A DNA stretch of 64,000 nucleotides from JANQIO01 sp043585095 (GTDB taxonomy: Bacteria > Pseudomonadota > Gammaproteobacteria > Pseudomonadales > Halieaceae). This document shows, one piece after another, positions 44,941 through 54,176 of the stretch; position 1 is the stretch's first letter, and the number at the start of each line of letters is the position of its first letter. The stretch spans positions 1,736,001 to 1,800,000 of the forward strand of contig CP121321.1 in NCBI GenBank assembly GCA_043585095.1, given 5' to 3'. A program made the translations under genes and the position numbers. The notes beneath the pieces were generated by a model that saw only the letters and a list, made by a program, of their open reading frames with translations, did not search any database and had not been told where the DNA came from.

Positions 44941-45305
44941 GATGGCGTTTCCTCGTTGCGGTTGCGTAATTCCTGAGCCTTGCGTGGCTTGGCATTGGCT
45001 CTTGCCTGCTCTCTGGCGACTTGAGCTGCGGCGGCTTCCTCTTCGTCCTCTATGGCGTAGAGCATCTGATTAATCAGCATCATATGCATAACGCCAAACA
45101 AAAATACGTTGAGAAAATGCCAGGCTGCGCTGCCGGGAGCCTTGATGATTTTCTCTCGGTAGATAACGCATTCGACCAGGTGCGCGATAACTAACATGAC
45201 CAGTATTCCGGTGCTCATGTTGGCGCCCAGCGTCATGGGTTTGGTGATCGCCACGTACGCCATGAAAGCGTATAGAATAAGGCCGGCTAGCTTTATTAAC
45301 GGCAT
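44937..45305 (-). CDS. Small membrane protein (DUF1145-like)
   Basis: A 122-residue protein: three helices (about residues 4-22, 30-48, 62-84) followed by a charged Glu/Ala/Arg tail. HLVECVIYREKIIKAPGSAAWHFLNV is the central part, with ends HLVECV and WHFLNV. The family assignment to DUF1145 is tentative. It is coupled to the DUF4345 gene. Confidence 0.6.
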   Translation of the reverse strand: MPLIKLAGLILYAFMAYVAITKPMTLGANMSTGILVMLVIAHLVECVIYREKIIKAPGSAAWHFLNVFLFGVMHMMLINQMLYAIEDEEEAAAAQVAREQARANAKPRKAQELRNRNEETPS

Positions 45306-45539
45306 GTACTTGATCCCCTAAAGCAACTGCACCCAGTTTAGCAGCCCAAGCGAGCGAACAGAAAAGCATGAATCTTCGTTTACGATCACACTGCTCGCAT
45401 GAAAACCAATGGGGCTGGCATCACAGCACAAAAGCGCCGGGCTGAAAACGACGAATCGTGAATGGCAACTAGTTAGCGAAGCAAAATTAGACTAACAAAG
45501 GCAGCTAGCGAAAGACGAGCAAACAGAGGCAAAAAGACT

Positions 45540-47117
45540 ATGACTGACCCCGCCCTTTCCAACAGTAATACCAACGCTCCGTCCATTAACGCCACTGGGG
45601 TGAATGAAGCTGTGCGGTCGGCGAGGACTGCAGCTGCGCGCTGGAGTCTGTTTAAGCCAATCAATACGGCGGAGGAATACATCCAGTCCCTACGTGGCCG
45701 TCAACTCGAGGTTTACCTGCTGGGCGAGCGCGTAGATGAGCCCGTCGACCATCCCATCATTCGCCCGTCAGTCAATGCGCTAGCGGCCTCCTATCAACTC
45801 GCTCAGGACGAACCGGAGCTGGCGACCGCCCATTCGCCGTATACTGATAATCGAGTCAATCGCTTTCTGCATATACCGACTTCAGCGGATGATTTGGTTA
45901 ACAAAAATCGCATGCAGCGACGCATGGGTCAGCTAACGGGCACCTGTTTTCAGCGCTGTGCGGGGCTCGACTGCATATCTGTTATGCACTCGCTGACGTA
46001 TGATATCGACCAAAGTCATGGCACAGACTATCACCAACGCTTCCTGTCACTACTGACCGGCCTTCAAAGCCATAACCTCATCATTGCAGCCGGCATGACA
46101 GATCCCAAAGGGGATCGCAGCAAGGCGCCACATGAGCAGGCAGACCCCGACATGTTTATGCGCGTCGTTGATCGGGACGAAGACGGCCTCTATGTCTCCG
46201 GAGCCAAGGCCCATATGACGGGCGGACTGAATGCCCATTGGGTAATGGTTATGCCAACTATGCGCCTGTCAGAGGCTGACAGGGATTACGCCGTGATCGG
46301 CGCCGTGCCTTTGCAAACCCCAGGGCTGAAGTTTATCTATGGCCGTCAGTCTTGCGATACGCGCGCTATGGAGGAAGGCAGTATCGACCAGGGCAACGCC
46401 CAATATTCAGGCCAGGAAGTATTGACGATCTTCGATCGCGTGTTCATACCCTGGGAGCATGTGTTGATGGATGGCGAGTGGGAATTCGCCAGCGCGCTGG
46501 TAGAGCGTTTTACCGATTATCACCGCGCCAGCTACGTCTGCAAAACCGGGCTGGGCGACGTCATGGTTGGCGCAGCTGCCACTATCGCCGAATATAACGG
46601 CGTCGAGTCAGCATCCCACATTAAAGACAAGCTGGTGGAGATGGTGCATTTGAACGAGACCATCTATTCGTCGGGAATCGCCTCTTCCCACGAGGCCTAT
46701 GAACTGCCGTCTGGGGCATGGATCAACAACGGTATGCTTTCGAACGTGTGCAAGCATAACGTTACGCGCTTTCCCTACGAGATCTCCAGACTGGCGCAGG
46801 ATCTGGCCGGCGGCCTGATGGTCACATTGCCCTCTGAGCAGGACTTTGCTTCCAGCGATACCGGAGACCTGCTGGAGCGTTTCTTTAAAGGTCGTGACGA
46901 TATTCCCACAGAAGATCGGGTTCGCATACTGCGCTTGATTGAGAATATGACGCTGGGACGAAATGCCGTGGGCTACTTAACCGAGTCCCTGCATGGTGCG
47001 GGCTCGCCTCAGGCACAGCGCATACAAATCTTGCGCAATATGGATGTCGCGACCAAGAAAGATCATGCTCGGAAACTCGCCGGTATTATCGCCACTGACG
47101 CTGCTGCTGAAAGTTAG
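45540..47117 (+). CDS. abfD: 4-hydroxybutyryl-CoA dehydratase / vinylacetyl-CoA isomerase homologue
   Basis: A 525-residue protein of the HpaB/AbfD flavoprotein family. As I recall clostridial AbfD, its 4Fe-4S ligands are C99, C103, H292 and C299. The matching residues are present: Cys136 and Cys140 (TCFQRCAGLD), His328 and Cys334 (YHRASYVCKTG, one residue shorter between them). GAKAHMTGG, FIYGRQSCDTRAMEEG and YLTESLHGAGSPQAQR are also conserved. The enzyme dehydrates 4-hydroxybutyryl-CoA to crotonyl-CoA by a radical route. It differs from plain hydroxylases by the cluster ligands. It has an N-terminal extension of about 40 residues. The stop overlaps that of the next gene (TTAG). Confidence 0.82.
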   Translation: MTDPALSNSNTNAPSINATGVNEAVRSARTAAARWSLFKPINTAEEYIQSLRGRQLEVYLLGERVDEPVDHPIIRPSVNALAASYQLAQDEPELATAHSPYTDNRVNRFLHIPTSADDLVNKNRMQRRMGQLTGTCFQRCAGLDCISVMHSLTYDIDQSHGTDYHQRFLSLLTGLQSHNLIIAAGMTDPKGDRSKAPHEQADPDMFMRVVDRDEDGLYVSGAKAHMTGGLNAHWVMVMPTMRLSEADRDYAVIGAVPLQTPGLKFIYGRQSCDTRAMEEGSIDQGNAQYSGQEVLTIFDRVFIPWEHVLMDGEWEFASALVERFTDYHRASYVCKTGLGDVMVGAAATIAEYNGVESASHIKDKLVEMVHLNETIYSSGIASSHEAYELPSGAWINNGMLSNVCKHNVTRFPYEISRLAQDLAGGLMVTLPSEQDFASSDTGDLLERFFKGRDDIPTEDRVRILRLIENMTLGRNAVGYLTESLHGAGSPQAQRIQILRNMDVATKKDHARKLAGIIATDAAAES

Positions 47118-48271
47118 GGCGCATCGCTCTGGGCAACCCTCACTTCTGCAAGCTCGCGGGGTAGTGTCTCTGACAAAAACGCTTTTGCGTTTCGGCGCCG
47201 CTTCTCATCCGCAGCGAATGCACCGTCAAAGAATGCGCGAACAACCACTGCGGTTATCATCTGTTGCCGTAGCGGGTTCATTGCCGGTGGCAGCGGGTCC
47301 ACCAGGCACAGTTCGTTGGCAGCGTCGTAATTGATGCCCTGTTCCGGCGTGCCCAGTTCGTCGATCCATATATCGTCAGGATTATCGTCCTCAACGCTGC
47401 GCTGCACCATGAAGCAACCCAAAGCATCCGGATTGCTCATGAAGCGAAGGCTGGCACTGGGTCCCGCAAATCCGGTGTGCGACGCGTTGACGATCGTGAC
47501 TAATTGCGAATCTGGAATATTCTCTAGTACCGGCAGCGCGTTGCTCTTAAACGGCACTAGCGCATCGATATCACCCGCCAGCATTAAGAATGGTATCGGG
47601 TCACGGTGCCTAAAGAACGCGCCAGCGAGCTGTGCAGTGGGTCCCGCGATAGACAGCGCCGCTGTGATTCGCCGGTCACCCAGCACCGGGTGGTAGGCCG
47701 CAAGAGTAGACGTCATGCCGCCCAGCGAGATTCCAGTAACGCCGATGCGCTGTGCGTCGACCAGGCCCGCCAGCACGTGTTCAGGCTCTGAACTGGAGGC
47801 GATCAGGCTATCAATAAGGAAACTCACGTCCCCGGGCTGATTGACCACGTCGCGCACCCAGGGACCCGCGGGCGCCTGCATATTCGTCAGCGGGAAGTCA
47901 GCAGCGACCACAACATAGCCATAACTCGCCAGATGCTCGGCCAGATAGGCACCGCCCATTCGCGTCGACGTAAAGCCATGACTGTAAACGATCAAGGGCA
48001 GCGGCTCTGCCGCGTCTAGCTCAGGATACCAAACCGTCGCGTCCAGCACGCGCTCAGCGGAGCCTTCAAAATCACGATAGGCTTGGCTGCGCCGCGATTG
48101 ATCAACGAACTGCTTGTCGTAACTCTCCACGCGGTAAGGGCCGGGCAACAGGCGGCTGGCACTCTCGGTACCCGCTGCGAAGGGACGTGCCTGTTTCGCA
48201 TAGCGAAGCACTAAACCCAAGCCTGCCACAATCAGAGCAAGCACCAACACGACTGTTAATAATTTACGCAT
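47114..48271 (-). CDS. Membrane-anchored alpha/beta hydrolase (chlorophyllase/PAF-AH-like)
   Basis: About 385 residues. The N-terminal anchor is KLLTVVLVLALIVAGLGLVL. The hydrolase domain has PLIVYSHGFTSTRMGG (oxyanion region), the nucleophile elbow VTGISLGGMTS (GISLGG) and NASHTGFAG near the C-terminal part, which may hold the catalytic His. ATG 48271 overlaps the plsC-like gene by 8 bp. The TTG at 48286 is less likely. The substrate is unknown. Confidence 0.78.
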   Translation of the reverse strand: MRKLLTVVLVLALIVAGLGLVLRYAKQARPFAAGTESASRLLPGPYRVESYDKQFVDQSRRSQAYRDFEGSAERVLDATVWYPELDAAEPLPLIVYSHGFTSTRMGGAYLAEHLASYGYVVVAADFPLTNMQAPAGPWVRDVVNQPGDVSFLIDSLIASSSEPEHVLAGLVDAQRIGVTGISLGGMTSTLAAYHPVLGDRRITAALSIAGPTAQLAGAFFRHRDPIPFLMLAGDIDALVPFKSNALPVLENIPDSQLVTIVNASHTGFAGPSASLRFMSNPDALGCFMVQRSVEDDNPDDIWIDELGTPEQGINYDAANELCLVDPLPPAMNPLRQQMITAVVVRAFFDGAFAADEKRRRNAKAFLSETLPRELAEVRVAQSDAP

Positions 48272-48995
48272 AGGCTTCGGGGTCAATACGGCGCATTTCT
48301 GCCTCGACCCAGGTCTCCACTTCTTTGATTAATGTGTCTGCCGCCTTTCCCTCGCTGGAGATGGGCTCACCGAAGGACACCACAATCGTTCCAGGAATAA
48401 GGCGAAAGCTCTTGCGAGGCCAACAGCGCCCAGAGCTCATCGCTATCGGCACTATGCTCGCTCCTGTAGCAATTGCCAGACGGCTGGCGCCGGTTTTGTA
48501 GTTGCCCTGCTCGCCACGCGCGATGCGAGTCCCCTCGGGAAACATGATGACCCAGATACCCTTCTCCATCAGTTCCTTGCCCTGGGCTGCAACGCGGTTC
48601 CAGGCTTCCGATCGTTTGCTGCGATCGATATGGATCATATCGAGGCGCCCCAGTGCCCACCCAAAAAATGGGATCACTAGCAGCTCTTTCTTAAAGACAT
48701 AAGCCAAAGGGTGCGATGCGATTGTTGGAAACGCAAAGGTCTCCCAGGTGGACTGGTGCTTTGGGCAGAGAATGACCGGACTCAGAGAGTCTGCCGGCGG
48801 CAGGTTCTCAACGCCGCGAAGCTCATGGCGCACGCCGCCGATGACGCGAGCACCCCAAATCGCGGTGCGCAGCCAGCCCACCGCAAACCAGTAGAGGCGA
48901 TCTCCGCGGATAAATATTGACGTAAACACCACGACAATCGCATAGGGTATAACGGTCACCACGACAAAAAGGAAAAACAGTAAACCGCGTATCAT
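48264..48995 (-). CDS. 1-acyl-sn-glycerol-3-phosphate acyltransferase family protein
   Basis: A 243-residue PlsC-type acyltransferase: an N-terminal membrane helix, then PKHQSTWETFAF, where the HX4D motif appears as HX4E, and FPEGTRIARGEQGNYKTGAS (block III, FPEGTR). It acylates lysophosphatidic acid or a related acceptor. The start overlaps the upstream hydrolase stop by 4 bp, within a three-gene coupled group. Confidence 0.88.
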   Translation of the reverse strand: MIRGLLFFLFVVVTVIPYAIVVVFTSIFIRGDRLYWFAVGWLRTAIWGARVIGGVRHELRGVENLPPADSLSPVILCPKHQSTWETFAFPTIASHPLAYVFKKELLVIPFFGWALGRLDMIHIDRSKRSEAWNRVAAQGKELMEKGIWVIMFPEGTRIARGEQGNYKTGASRLAIATGASIVPIAMSSGRCWPRKSFRLIPGTIVVSFGEPISSEGKAADTLIKEVETWVEAEMRRIDPEAYA

Positions 48996-50071
48996 GCGGC
49001 CTCCGACGTGATAACCGCGCGCTGCGCTCGCATAAACTGCTCTATCTCGTCAAAGGCATGCTCGGACTCTGGAACACCTCTCTGCACGAAAATATGCCAG
49101 ACGTGCAGCATATTTGACCAAAGCTGCAAACGCACCGGCGAGCCAAAGCTGCGAGCGCGGTTCACAAAGCGTATTGCGTCGTCCACCAACATCTCCTGTG
49201 CACTTGCATGCACTAGCGTGGGAGGCAAATCCGACAGATCTGCATACACAGGCGAGATTGGTGCACTTTTGGGCAGCATTCGGTTGCTGAACCAGGCGCT
49301 AAGTCGCAGCAGAAACAAGGGAATTTTGCTGAGCTTGCCAAACATGGGCCCCAGCATCGGATCGCTGGCCACATTATTTTTCATACTCGGACTCGCAAAG
49401 GTGCTGTCGGTTGCCGGTGACAAAGCGACTACACCATTGGGCGCACGCAGGCCCTCGTCGCGTATCCAGCAGGACAGTGACAGGGACAAATTACCGCCAG
49501 CGGAGTCACCGGACACAAAGATGACGTCAGCGGGTGAAGCGCCCGCCGGCCCATTATCCAATAGCCAGCGATAAGCCGCCCGACAGTCGTCTATTCCGGC
49601 CTGCCGCCGGTGCTCTGGCATGAGCCGATAATCCAGTGAGAAGACAGCCAGGCCCAAACGCTTAGAGTATTCGGTGGTAATAGCACGATGACTTTGCGGG
49701 CTGCCAGCCATATAGGCGCCGCCGTGGATGTACAGCAGGCGCCGACTGGGGTCAGCACCGGGAGCAAGCACCCATTCGCCACGCAGGCCAGCGTCATTTA
49801 CCGGCCGATATTCTCCGTCAAATTCGACCTCGTCGCCCATCGCATCCATCGCCGCACGCAAGCGCGCGATGCGTGAGTTAGCTGGTCCTGACTGGATTTC
49901 ACCGGTCATCGCTTGCAGCGACGCCAGGGCGTCGTTAGCGGCCGCGCTGACTGGCGTGTCAACGCCAAACACCTCTGGTTTAGGGGAGTCGTAGGCGGAC
50001 AAATCCGTACCGCGCAGCAGCACAGCATTGAACAATAGACACAGGGCGATGAACGTTAGTACGAACCACAT
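48992..50071 (-). CDS. Alpha/beta hydrolase of the hormone-sensitive lipase family
   Basis: A 359-residue protein with an N-terminal membrane helix (MWFVLTFIALCLLFNAVLL). The HSL-type oxyanion motif is LLYIHGGAYMAGSP (HGGA) and the nucleophile is in VSGDSAGGNLSLS (GDSAG). The C-terminal MLHVWHIF holds the probable catalytic His. CAGGAA lies before the ATG. It is probably an ester or lipid hydrolase at the inner membrane. Confidence 0.87.
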   Translation of the reverse strand: MWFVLTFIALCLLFNAVLLRGTDLSAYDSPKPEVFGVDTPVSAAANDALASLQAMTGEIQSGPANSRIARLRAAMDAMGDEVEFDGEYRPVNDAGLRGEWVLAPGADPSRRLLYIHGGAYMAGSPQSHRAITTEYSKRLGLAVFSLDYRLMPEHRRQAGIDDCRAAYRWLLDNGPAGASPADVIFVSGDSAGGNLSLSLSCWIRDEGLRAPNGVVALSPATDSTFASPSMKNNVASDPMLGPMFGKLSKIPLFLLRLSAWFSNRMLPKSAPISPVYADLSDLPPTLVHASAQEMLVDDAIRFVNRARSFGSPVRLQLWSNMLHVWHIFVQRGVPESEHAFDEIEQFMRAQRAVITSEAA

Positions 50072-50153
50072 TTCCTGCTGACTCCGGGATTATGGATAGG
50101 CTGTGGATTTAACCGGACATGGCGCGCGCATGCAATGCGCAAGATCCAAACCA

Positions 50154-50927
50154 CTAGCTCGCGGCGACGACGCCACCGTCCATAACGACGGTGTGACCGC
50201 ACAGGAAGTTGCTGGCCTGGGAACACAGGTATATCGCCGTTCCCGCAGCGTCTTCAGGCCGACCCAGGCGTTTGATCGGCTGCCCTTCGACCTCGGCAGT
50301 TTCAGGGTCATCAGGTAGTATGAATGCCGTCATCTTGCTGGGAAAGAAACCGGGGGCTATACCGTTGATATTGATTCCCTCGGAACCTAAATCTGCCGCC
50401 ATATGGCGGGTTAATTGGATAACCGCAGCCTTGCTTGCAGAGTAGGAGTAGTTAGTCATGCCCGGGTGGGTGATGCCGTTGATGGAGGCGATATTAACGA
50501 CGCGGGATGGCGACTCCGGGCTACCGGCCTTGCGCAAAGCCGGCAGCAGCCTCTGGGTCAGAAAGAATATCGACTTCACATTGAGATCCATCACCTTATC
50601 CCACCCCTGCTCCGGGAAGTCATCGATCTCCGCCCCCCAGGTCGCACCCGCGTTATTGATAAGAATATCCAGCGAGTCTTCGACGGCGAGCACGGCGTCC
50701 GCAAAAGCTTGCAGACCTTCAAGCGTGGACAGATCTGACTGTATCGCGATGCACTCGCCTATCTCGCCCAGCTCGGCGGCTGTTTCGTCCAGTGCCGGCT
50801 GCTTGCGCGCGGTGATGTAGGTTTTAACACCGTTTTCCACGAAACCCCTGGCAATCATCTTGCCAATCCCCGTTGAGCCGCCCGTGACAACGGCCACCTT
50901 GCCGCTAACGTCGAACAAATTTTTCAT
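50154..50927 (-). CDS. Short-chain dehydrogenase/reductase
   Basis: A 257-residue classical SDR. The nucleotide loop is VAVVTGGSTGIGKMIARGF. NNAG follows in LDILINNAGATWGAE, and the catalytic YSASKAAVIQLTRHMA. The C-terminus GHTVVMDGGVVA is typical. GGAGG precedes the ATG. It may serve as a 3-hydroxyacyl or alcohol dehydrogenase in the acyl-CoA gene series upstream. Confidence 0.9.
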   Translation of the reverse strand: MKNLFDVSGKVAVVTGGSTGIGKMIARGFVENGVKTYITARKQPALDETAAELGEIGECIAIQSDLSTLEGLQAFADAVLAVEDSLDILINNAGATWGAEIDDFPEQGWDKVMDLNVKSIFFLTQRLLPALRKAGSPESPSRVVNIASINGITHPGMTNYSYSASKAAVIQLTRHMAADLGSEGININGIAPGFFPSKMTAFILPDDPETAEVEGQPIKRLGRPEDAAGTAIYLCSQASNFLCGHTVVMDGGVVAAS

Positions 50928-51027
50928 CTAGTGCCTCCGAGACTGTCGTTATTAACTTTTTACCGCGCAGTGCCGAATGCGTCAGCACCATTAGAGTGAG
51001 CATGGAGCGCCTGTGAACAGGCCGATA

Positions 51028-52182
51028 TTACTCGCCTGCTGAATCAAGCAGCAGCGATGCGAGATGTTTGCGATGATGCCAGGGGTCACCAAACTGCTGC
51101 TGCGACCATTGGGCACGACGGATATAAAGCTGTGCGTCGCATTCGTAGGTGAAGCCCATACCACCGTGAAACTGAACCGCACGGTCACCGGCAAAACTCA
51201 GCGCATCGCAGGCCTGGGATTTCGCCATTCGACAGGCGACTTCTGCATCGGCATCAAAGGCATCATCGCCAACCAGGCAGGCGGCGTGATAAATCAATGA
51301 GCGCGCCGAATCAAGGCTACACAACATCTCAACGGTCGGGTGCTTCAACGCCTGATAAGAGCCGATCAACTTGCCAAACTGTTTGCGCGTCTTCAAATAG
51401 TCCACGACCGTATCCAGACAGGCGGCGGTGCTGCCGGTTGCTTCCGCTGCCACCAGCAGCGCACCTAACAGTCGAAAATCGCGTAGCGCAGCCACAGTGC
51501 GCTCAGGATCGAGTAAGTGTGACGCAGGAACCACAAAGGCGCTCAAGGCAAGCTTGGCGGCGCGCTTGGTTTCATCCAGTAGCGTGTGCTGGGATAGATC
51601 GAGACCGCTGTTTTCCAGTATGACCAGAGCGGGCGCCCCGTGCAGACTGCACAACACGATAATCAGCTCTGCGGCCATGGCGTCGGCCACGTACCATTTC
51701 TCGCCGCTTAACCGGATTTCGTCACCCCGTAGCTCAGCCTGACACCGCGTTGTTGTGTCACCCCAATCACCGTTGTCCAATAGCGCCACCGTAGCAATGG
51801 TGCCGGCGGCTAGCCGCGGCAGCCACTGTTCTCGCTGGGCCTCCGTTCCGGCCCGCAACAACAGCTGTGCAGCCAGGGTTGTGCTAAAAAACGGCGTCGA
51901 CAGCAGTGTGCGACCCATACACTCCGCAATGGGTACCGTGCTGCCCACCCCTAAACCGCTGCCACCAAAGCTCTCAGGTATGGAGAGGCCAAGCCAACCC
52001 AGATCCACCATTTCCTGCCAGACCGCGCTGTCATAGCCCGTGTTGGAGTGAAGCAACGCGCGCACGGCAGGAATCGGTGATTTCGCCTGGCAGAAGTCGC
52101 GCGCGCTCTGCAAAATCATCGCCTGTTCGTCACTGAAGCTCAGCGTCTGATTCTGTGCAGGGTTGTTTGCGTTCATGGTCAC
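51028..52182 (-). CDS. Acyl-CoA dehydrogenase family protein (possible partner subunit)
   Basis: A 384-residue acyl-CoA dehydrogenase fold. LGWLGLSIPESFGGSGLGVG lies near the N-terminus, a divergent middle domain follows, and the C-domain has TRKQFGKLIGSYQALKHPTVEM and HGGMGFTYECDAQLYIRRAQ. The usual substrate-binding TEPDxGSD block is replaced by LLDNGDWGD. It follows another dehydrogenase gene with 14 bp between them. Such pairs form alpha2beta2 enzymes in steroid side-chain degradation (FadE28/FadE29 type). The start is GTG 52182 or ATG 52176. Confidence 0.88.
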   Translation of the reverse strand: MTMNANNPAQNQTLSFSDEQAMILQSARDFCQAKSPIPAVRALLHSNTGYDSAVWQEMVDLGWLGLSIPESFGGSGLGVGSTVPIAECMGRTLLSTPFFSTTLAAQLLLRAGTEAQREQWLPRLAAGTIATVALLDNGDWGDTTTRCQAELRGDEIRLSGEKWYVADAMAAELIIVLCSLHGAPALVILENSGLDLSQHTLLDETKRAAKLALSAFVVPASHLLDPERTVAALRDFRLLGALLVAAEATGSTAACLDTVVDYLKTRKQFGKLIGSYQALKHPTVEMLCSLDSARSLIYHAACLVGDDAFDADAEVACRMAKSQACDALSFAGDRAVQFHGGMGFTYECDAQLYIRRAQWSQQQFGDPWHHRKHLASLLLDSAGE

Positions 52183-52196
52183 TCGTCGCTCCAGCG

Positions 52197-53423
52197 CTAT
52201 TTCGGCAGGCCGAGCACGTGCTCGCCAATGATGTTCGCCTGAATTTGACTGGTACCCCCGCCAATCGTGGTAGCAAAATTATTGAGGTAGGCACGCTGCC
52301 AGAAACCGCCTGCCAACGCGTCGTCATCACCGACATACAGGCTGCCCTGCCCACCCTGGGCGGCAACGGCGAACTGCCGCATGCGCCGAGAGAACTCGCT
52401 GGTGCGCAGCTTTGCAGACAGATTCAGCGAGAACGGATAGTCGGAGCTAAGCGCCGCAATACCAGCGCGTCGATTGCCTAACGCGGTGGCTTTTTCTTCA
52501 ATCATCAATTGCACCAGTTGATCACGCAGCACAGGATCTTCCAGAACGGGCTCGCCGTCTCGAGTGATGCCCTGCAAGCCATCGATCACATCGTCCATGG
52601 CGACTCTGACTTGCATCAATCCTCCCGCCGCACCCGCCTCGGCACCACGCTCATACTGCAAGGTCTGCATCGCAATTTTCCAGCCCTCGCCTTCCTTCCC
52701 CATCAGGCAGTCAGCCGGTATGCGTGCGTCGGTAAAAAAAGTCTCGGTAAAACCATACTCACCCGTAAGCTTCTGGATCGGCCTTGGGTCGATGCCGGCA
52801 ACATCCATTGGTGAAAGAAAGAAAGACAAACCGTCATACTTGCGTTCAGATTCGCTATTGGTGCGCGCTAGTAGAATCATGAAGCGCGCATAGTTGCCCA
52901 TGGTGGTCCAAATCTTGGTTCCGTTAACAACGTAGTCGTCGCCATCGCGAACTGCTCGTGTCTGCACGTTGCCGAGGTCCGAACCGTGATCCGGCTCAGA
53001 GAAACCCTGACACCAGATATCCTCCGCGCTGAGAATGTTTTTTAGATAGCGCTGTTTATCTGCCTCTGTACCGCGATCCAGGATCAGTGGCCCCGCCCAC
53101 CCCAGGCCAATGACGTTAAACGCAATGGGGACAGCAGCGCGACGCATCTCAGAATCGGCAACCATCTGAAAAGCGGGACTGACACCTTGACCGCCGTACT
53201 CCTTTGGCCAGGCCATGCCGAGATAACCAGCCGACCAGAGCTTGTGTTGCCACTCCCGAAGAAAGTCGAGCTGCTGGTCCGAGCCGACCTCCATAAATGT
53301 CTGTGGCAACAGAAAGCCGGGGTTGGCGGGCTTGTTGCTTTCCAGCCATGCCCGCACTTCGGCTCTAAATTCATCGGTTGCTGATTGCTCGGGTAGTTCG
53401 TTCACTGTATTCATGTATTCCAT
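52197..53423 (-). CDS. Acyl-CoA dehydrogenase
   Basis: A 408-residue FAD dehydrogenase introducing a 2,3 double bond in an acyl-CoA. It has MAWPKEYGGQGVSPAFQMV, the substrate/FAD block WCQGFSEPDHGSDLGNVQTR (EPDHGSDL), NGTKIWTTMGNYARFMILLA, and the C-terminal GGGTSQIQANIIGEHVLGLP. It has the full set of blocks that the downstream partner lacks, so it probably carries the active site of a heteromeric enzyme. Confidence 0.9.
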   Translation of the reverse strand: MEYMNTVNELPEQSATDEFRAEVRAWLESNKPANPGFLLPQTFMEVGSDQQLDFLREWQHKLWSAGYLGMAWPKEYGGQGVSPAFQMVADSEMRRAAVPIAFNVIGLGWAGPLILDRGTEADKQRYLKNILSAEDIWCQGFSEPDHGSDLGNVQTRAVRDGDDYVVNGTKIWTTMGNYARFMILLARTNSESERKYDGLSFFLSPMDVAGIDPRPIQKLTGEYGFTETFFTDARIPADCLMGKEGEGWKIAMQTLQYERGAEAGAAGGLMQVRVAMDDVIDGLQGITRDGEPVLEDPVLRDQLVQLMIEEKATALGNRRAGIAALSSDYPFSLNLSAKLRTSEFSRRMRQFAVAAQGGQGSLYVGDDDALAGGFWQRAYLNNFATTIGGGTSQIQANIIGEHVLGLPK

Positions 53424-53470
53424 ATGCTAAGTCGTAGGCACGGCGTATCAAATACGCCGAGATCGCCGTG

Positions 53471-54118
53471 TTAATGGTTAAGCGGTGTCTCTTCCTGTCC
53501 ACCGTCGATAGCGTCGGCGCGCAGGAACGCAGGTCGCGCCTTCAAACGTTCAAGATAGGCCGCTGTTTGGGGGGTAAACTCGCGACCGCAGGCTTCGCCC
53601 AGCTTCAAGGTATCCGCTAGATACAGCGCATAGCCCACCGCAATATCCGCAATGGTGAAGCGCTCATCGACCAACCATTCACGGTCTGCAATATGCGCAT
53701 CCAGCCTTCTCAGCCGCGCATAGAACCACTTGCCATAATCTACCGCGACCGGCTGCTTCTCAGGCGAGGGCTCAAGGTGGAAATAGCGCATTGCAATCGT
53801 TTGCGGAAAGGTCAGGGTCGCATCAGAGTGGTATAGCCAGTTCAGATAGTCGCCGTACTGGGGATGATCCAGCTTGAGACCAAAATCCCAGGCTTGATAG
53901 CGCTCTACCAGGTACTGACAGATACCACTGGACTCTGTCATATGGGTTTCGCCATCAATTAGATACGGGATGGTGCCCAAAGGATTGACCTCGAGGTAGT
54001 CCGGCTCAAAGAGGCGGGGGGGAAACGGCATAACGTGGACGTCATAATCCAGACCTAGCTCCTCAAGAGCCCAAAGCGCGCGCAAAGACCGTGCCCCCCT
54101 GCAGTGCCAGAGCTTCAT
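53471..54118 (-). CDS. Glutathione S-transferase
   Basis: About 215 residues. The N-terminal thioredoxin fold is MKLWHCRGARSLRALWALEE, with NPLGTIPYLIDGE (cis-Pro) and MTESSGICQYLVERY. The helical domain has FTIADIAVGYALYLAD. GGGAG 7 nt upstream fixes the ATG at 54118. The longer frame to 54229 would run into the end of the preceding dehydrogenase gene. It lies inside the acyl-CoA gene series. Confidence 0.87.
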   Translation of the reverse strand: MKLWHCRGARSLRALWALEELGLDYDVHVMPFPPRLFEPDYLEVNPLGTIPYLIDGETHMTESSGICQYLVERYQAWDFGLKLDHPQYGDYLNWLYHSDATLTFPQTIAMRYFHLEPSPEKQPVAVDYGKWFYARLRRLDAHIADREWLVDERFTIADIAVGYALYLADTLKLGEACGREFTPQTAAYLERLKARPAFLRADAIDGGQEETPLNH

Positions 54119-54176
54119 AACGTATCTCCCTGCTGCAACGACGTCGCGAGCAACTTCAGTCCATGCGCGTAGCTCA

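Noticed and set aside
46620..46740. HLNETIYSSGIASS in the AbfD homologue has Ser where clostridial AbfD (as recalled) has Cys, which looked like loss of a cluster ligand.
   Set aside because: The spacing to the known residues H292, Y296, C299 and K300 fits the YHRASYVCK segment instead, where His and Cys are kept. The Ser positions are not ligands.
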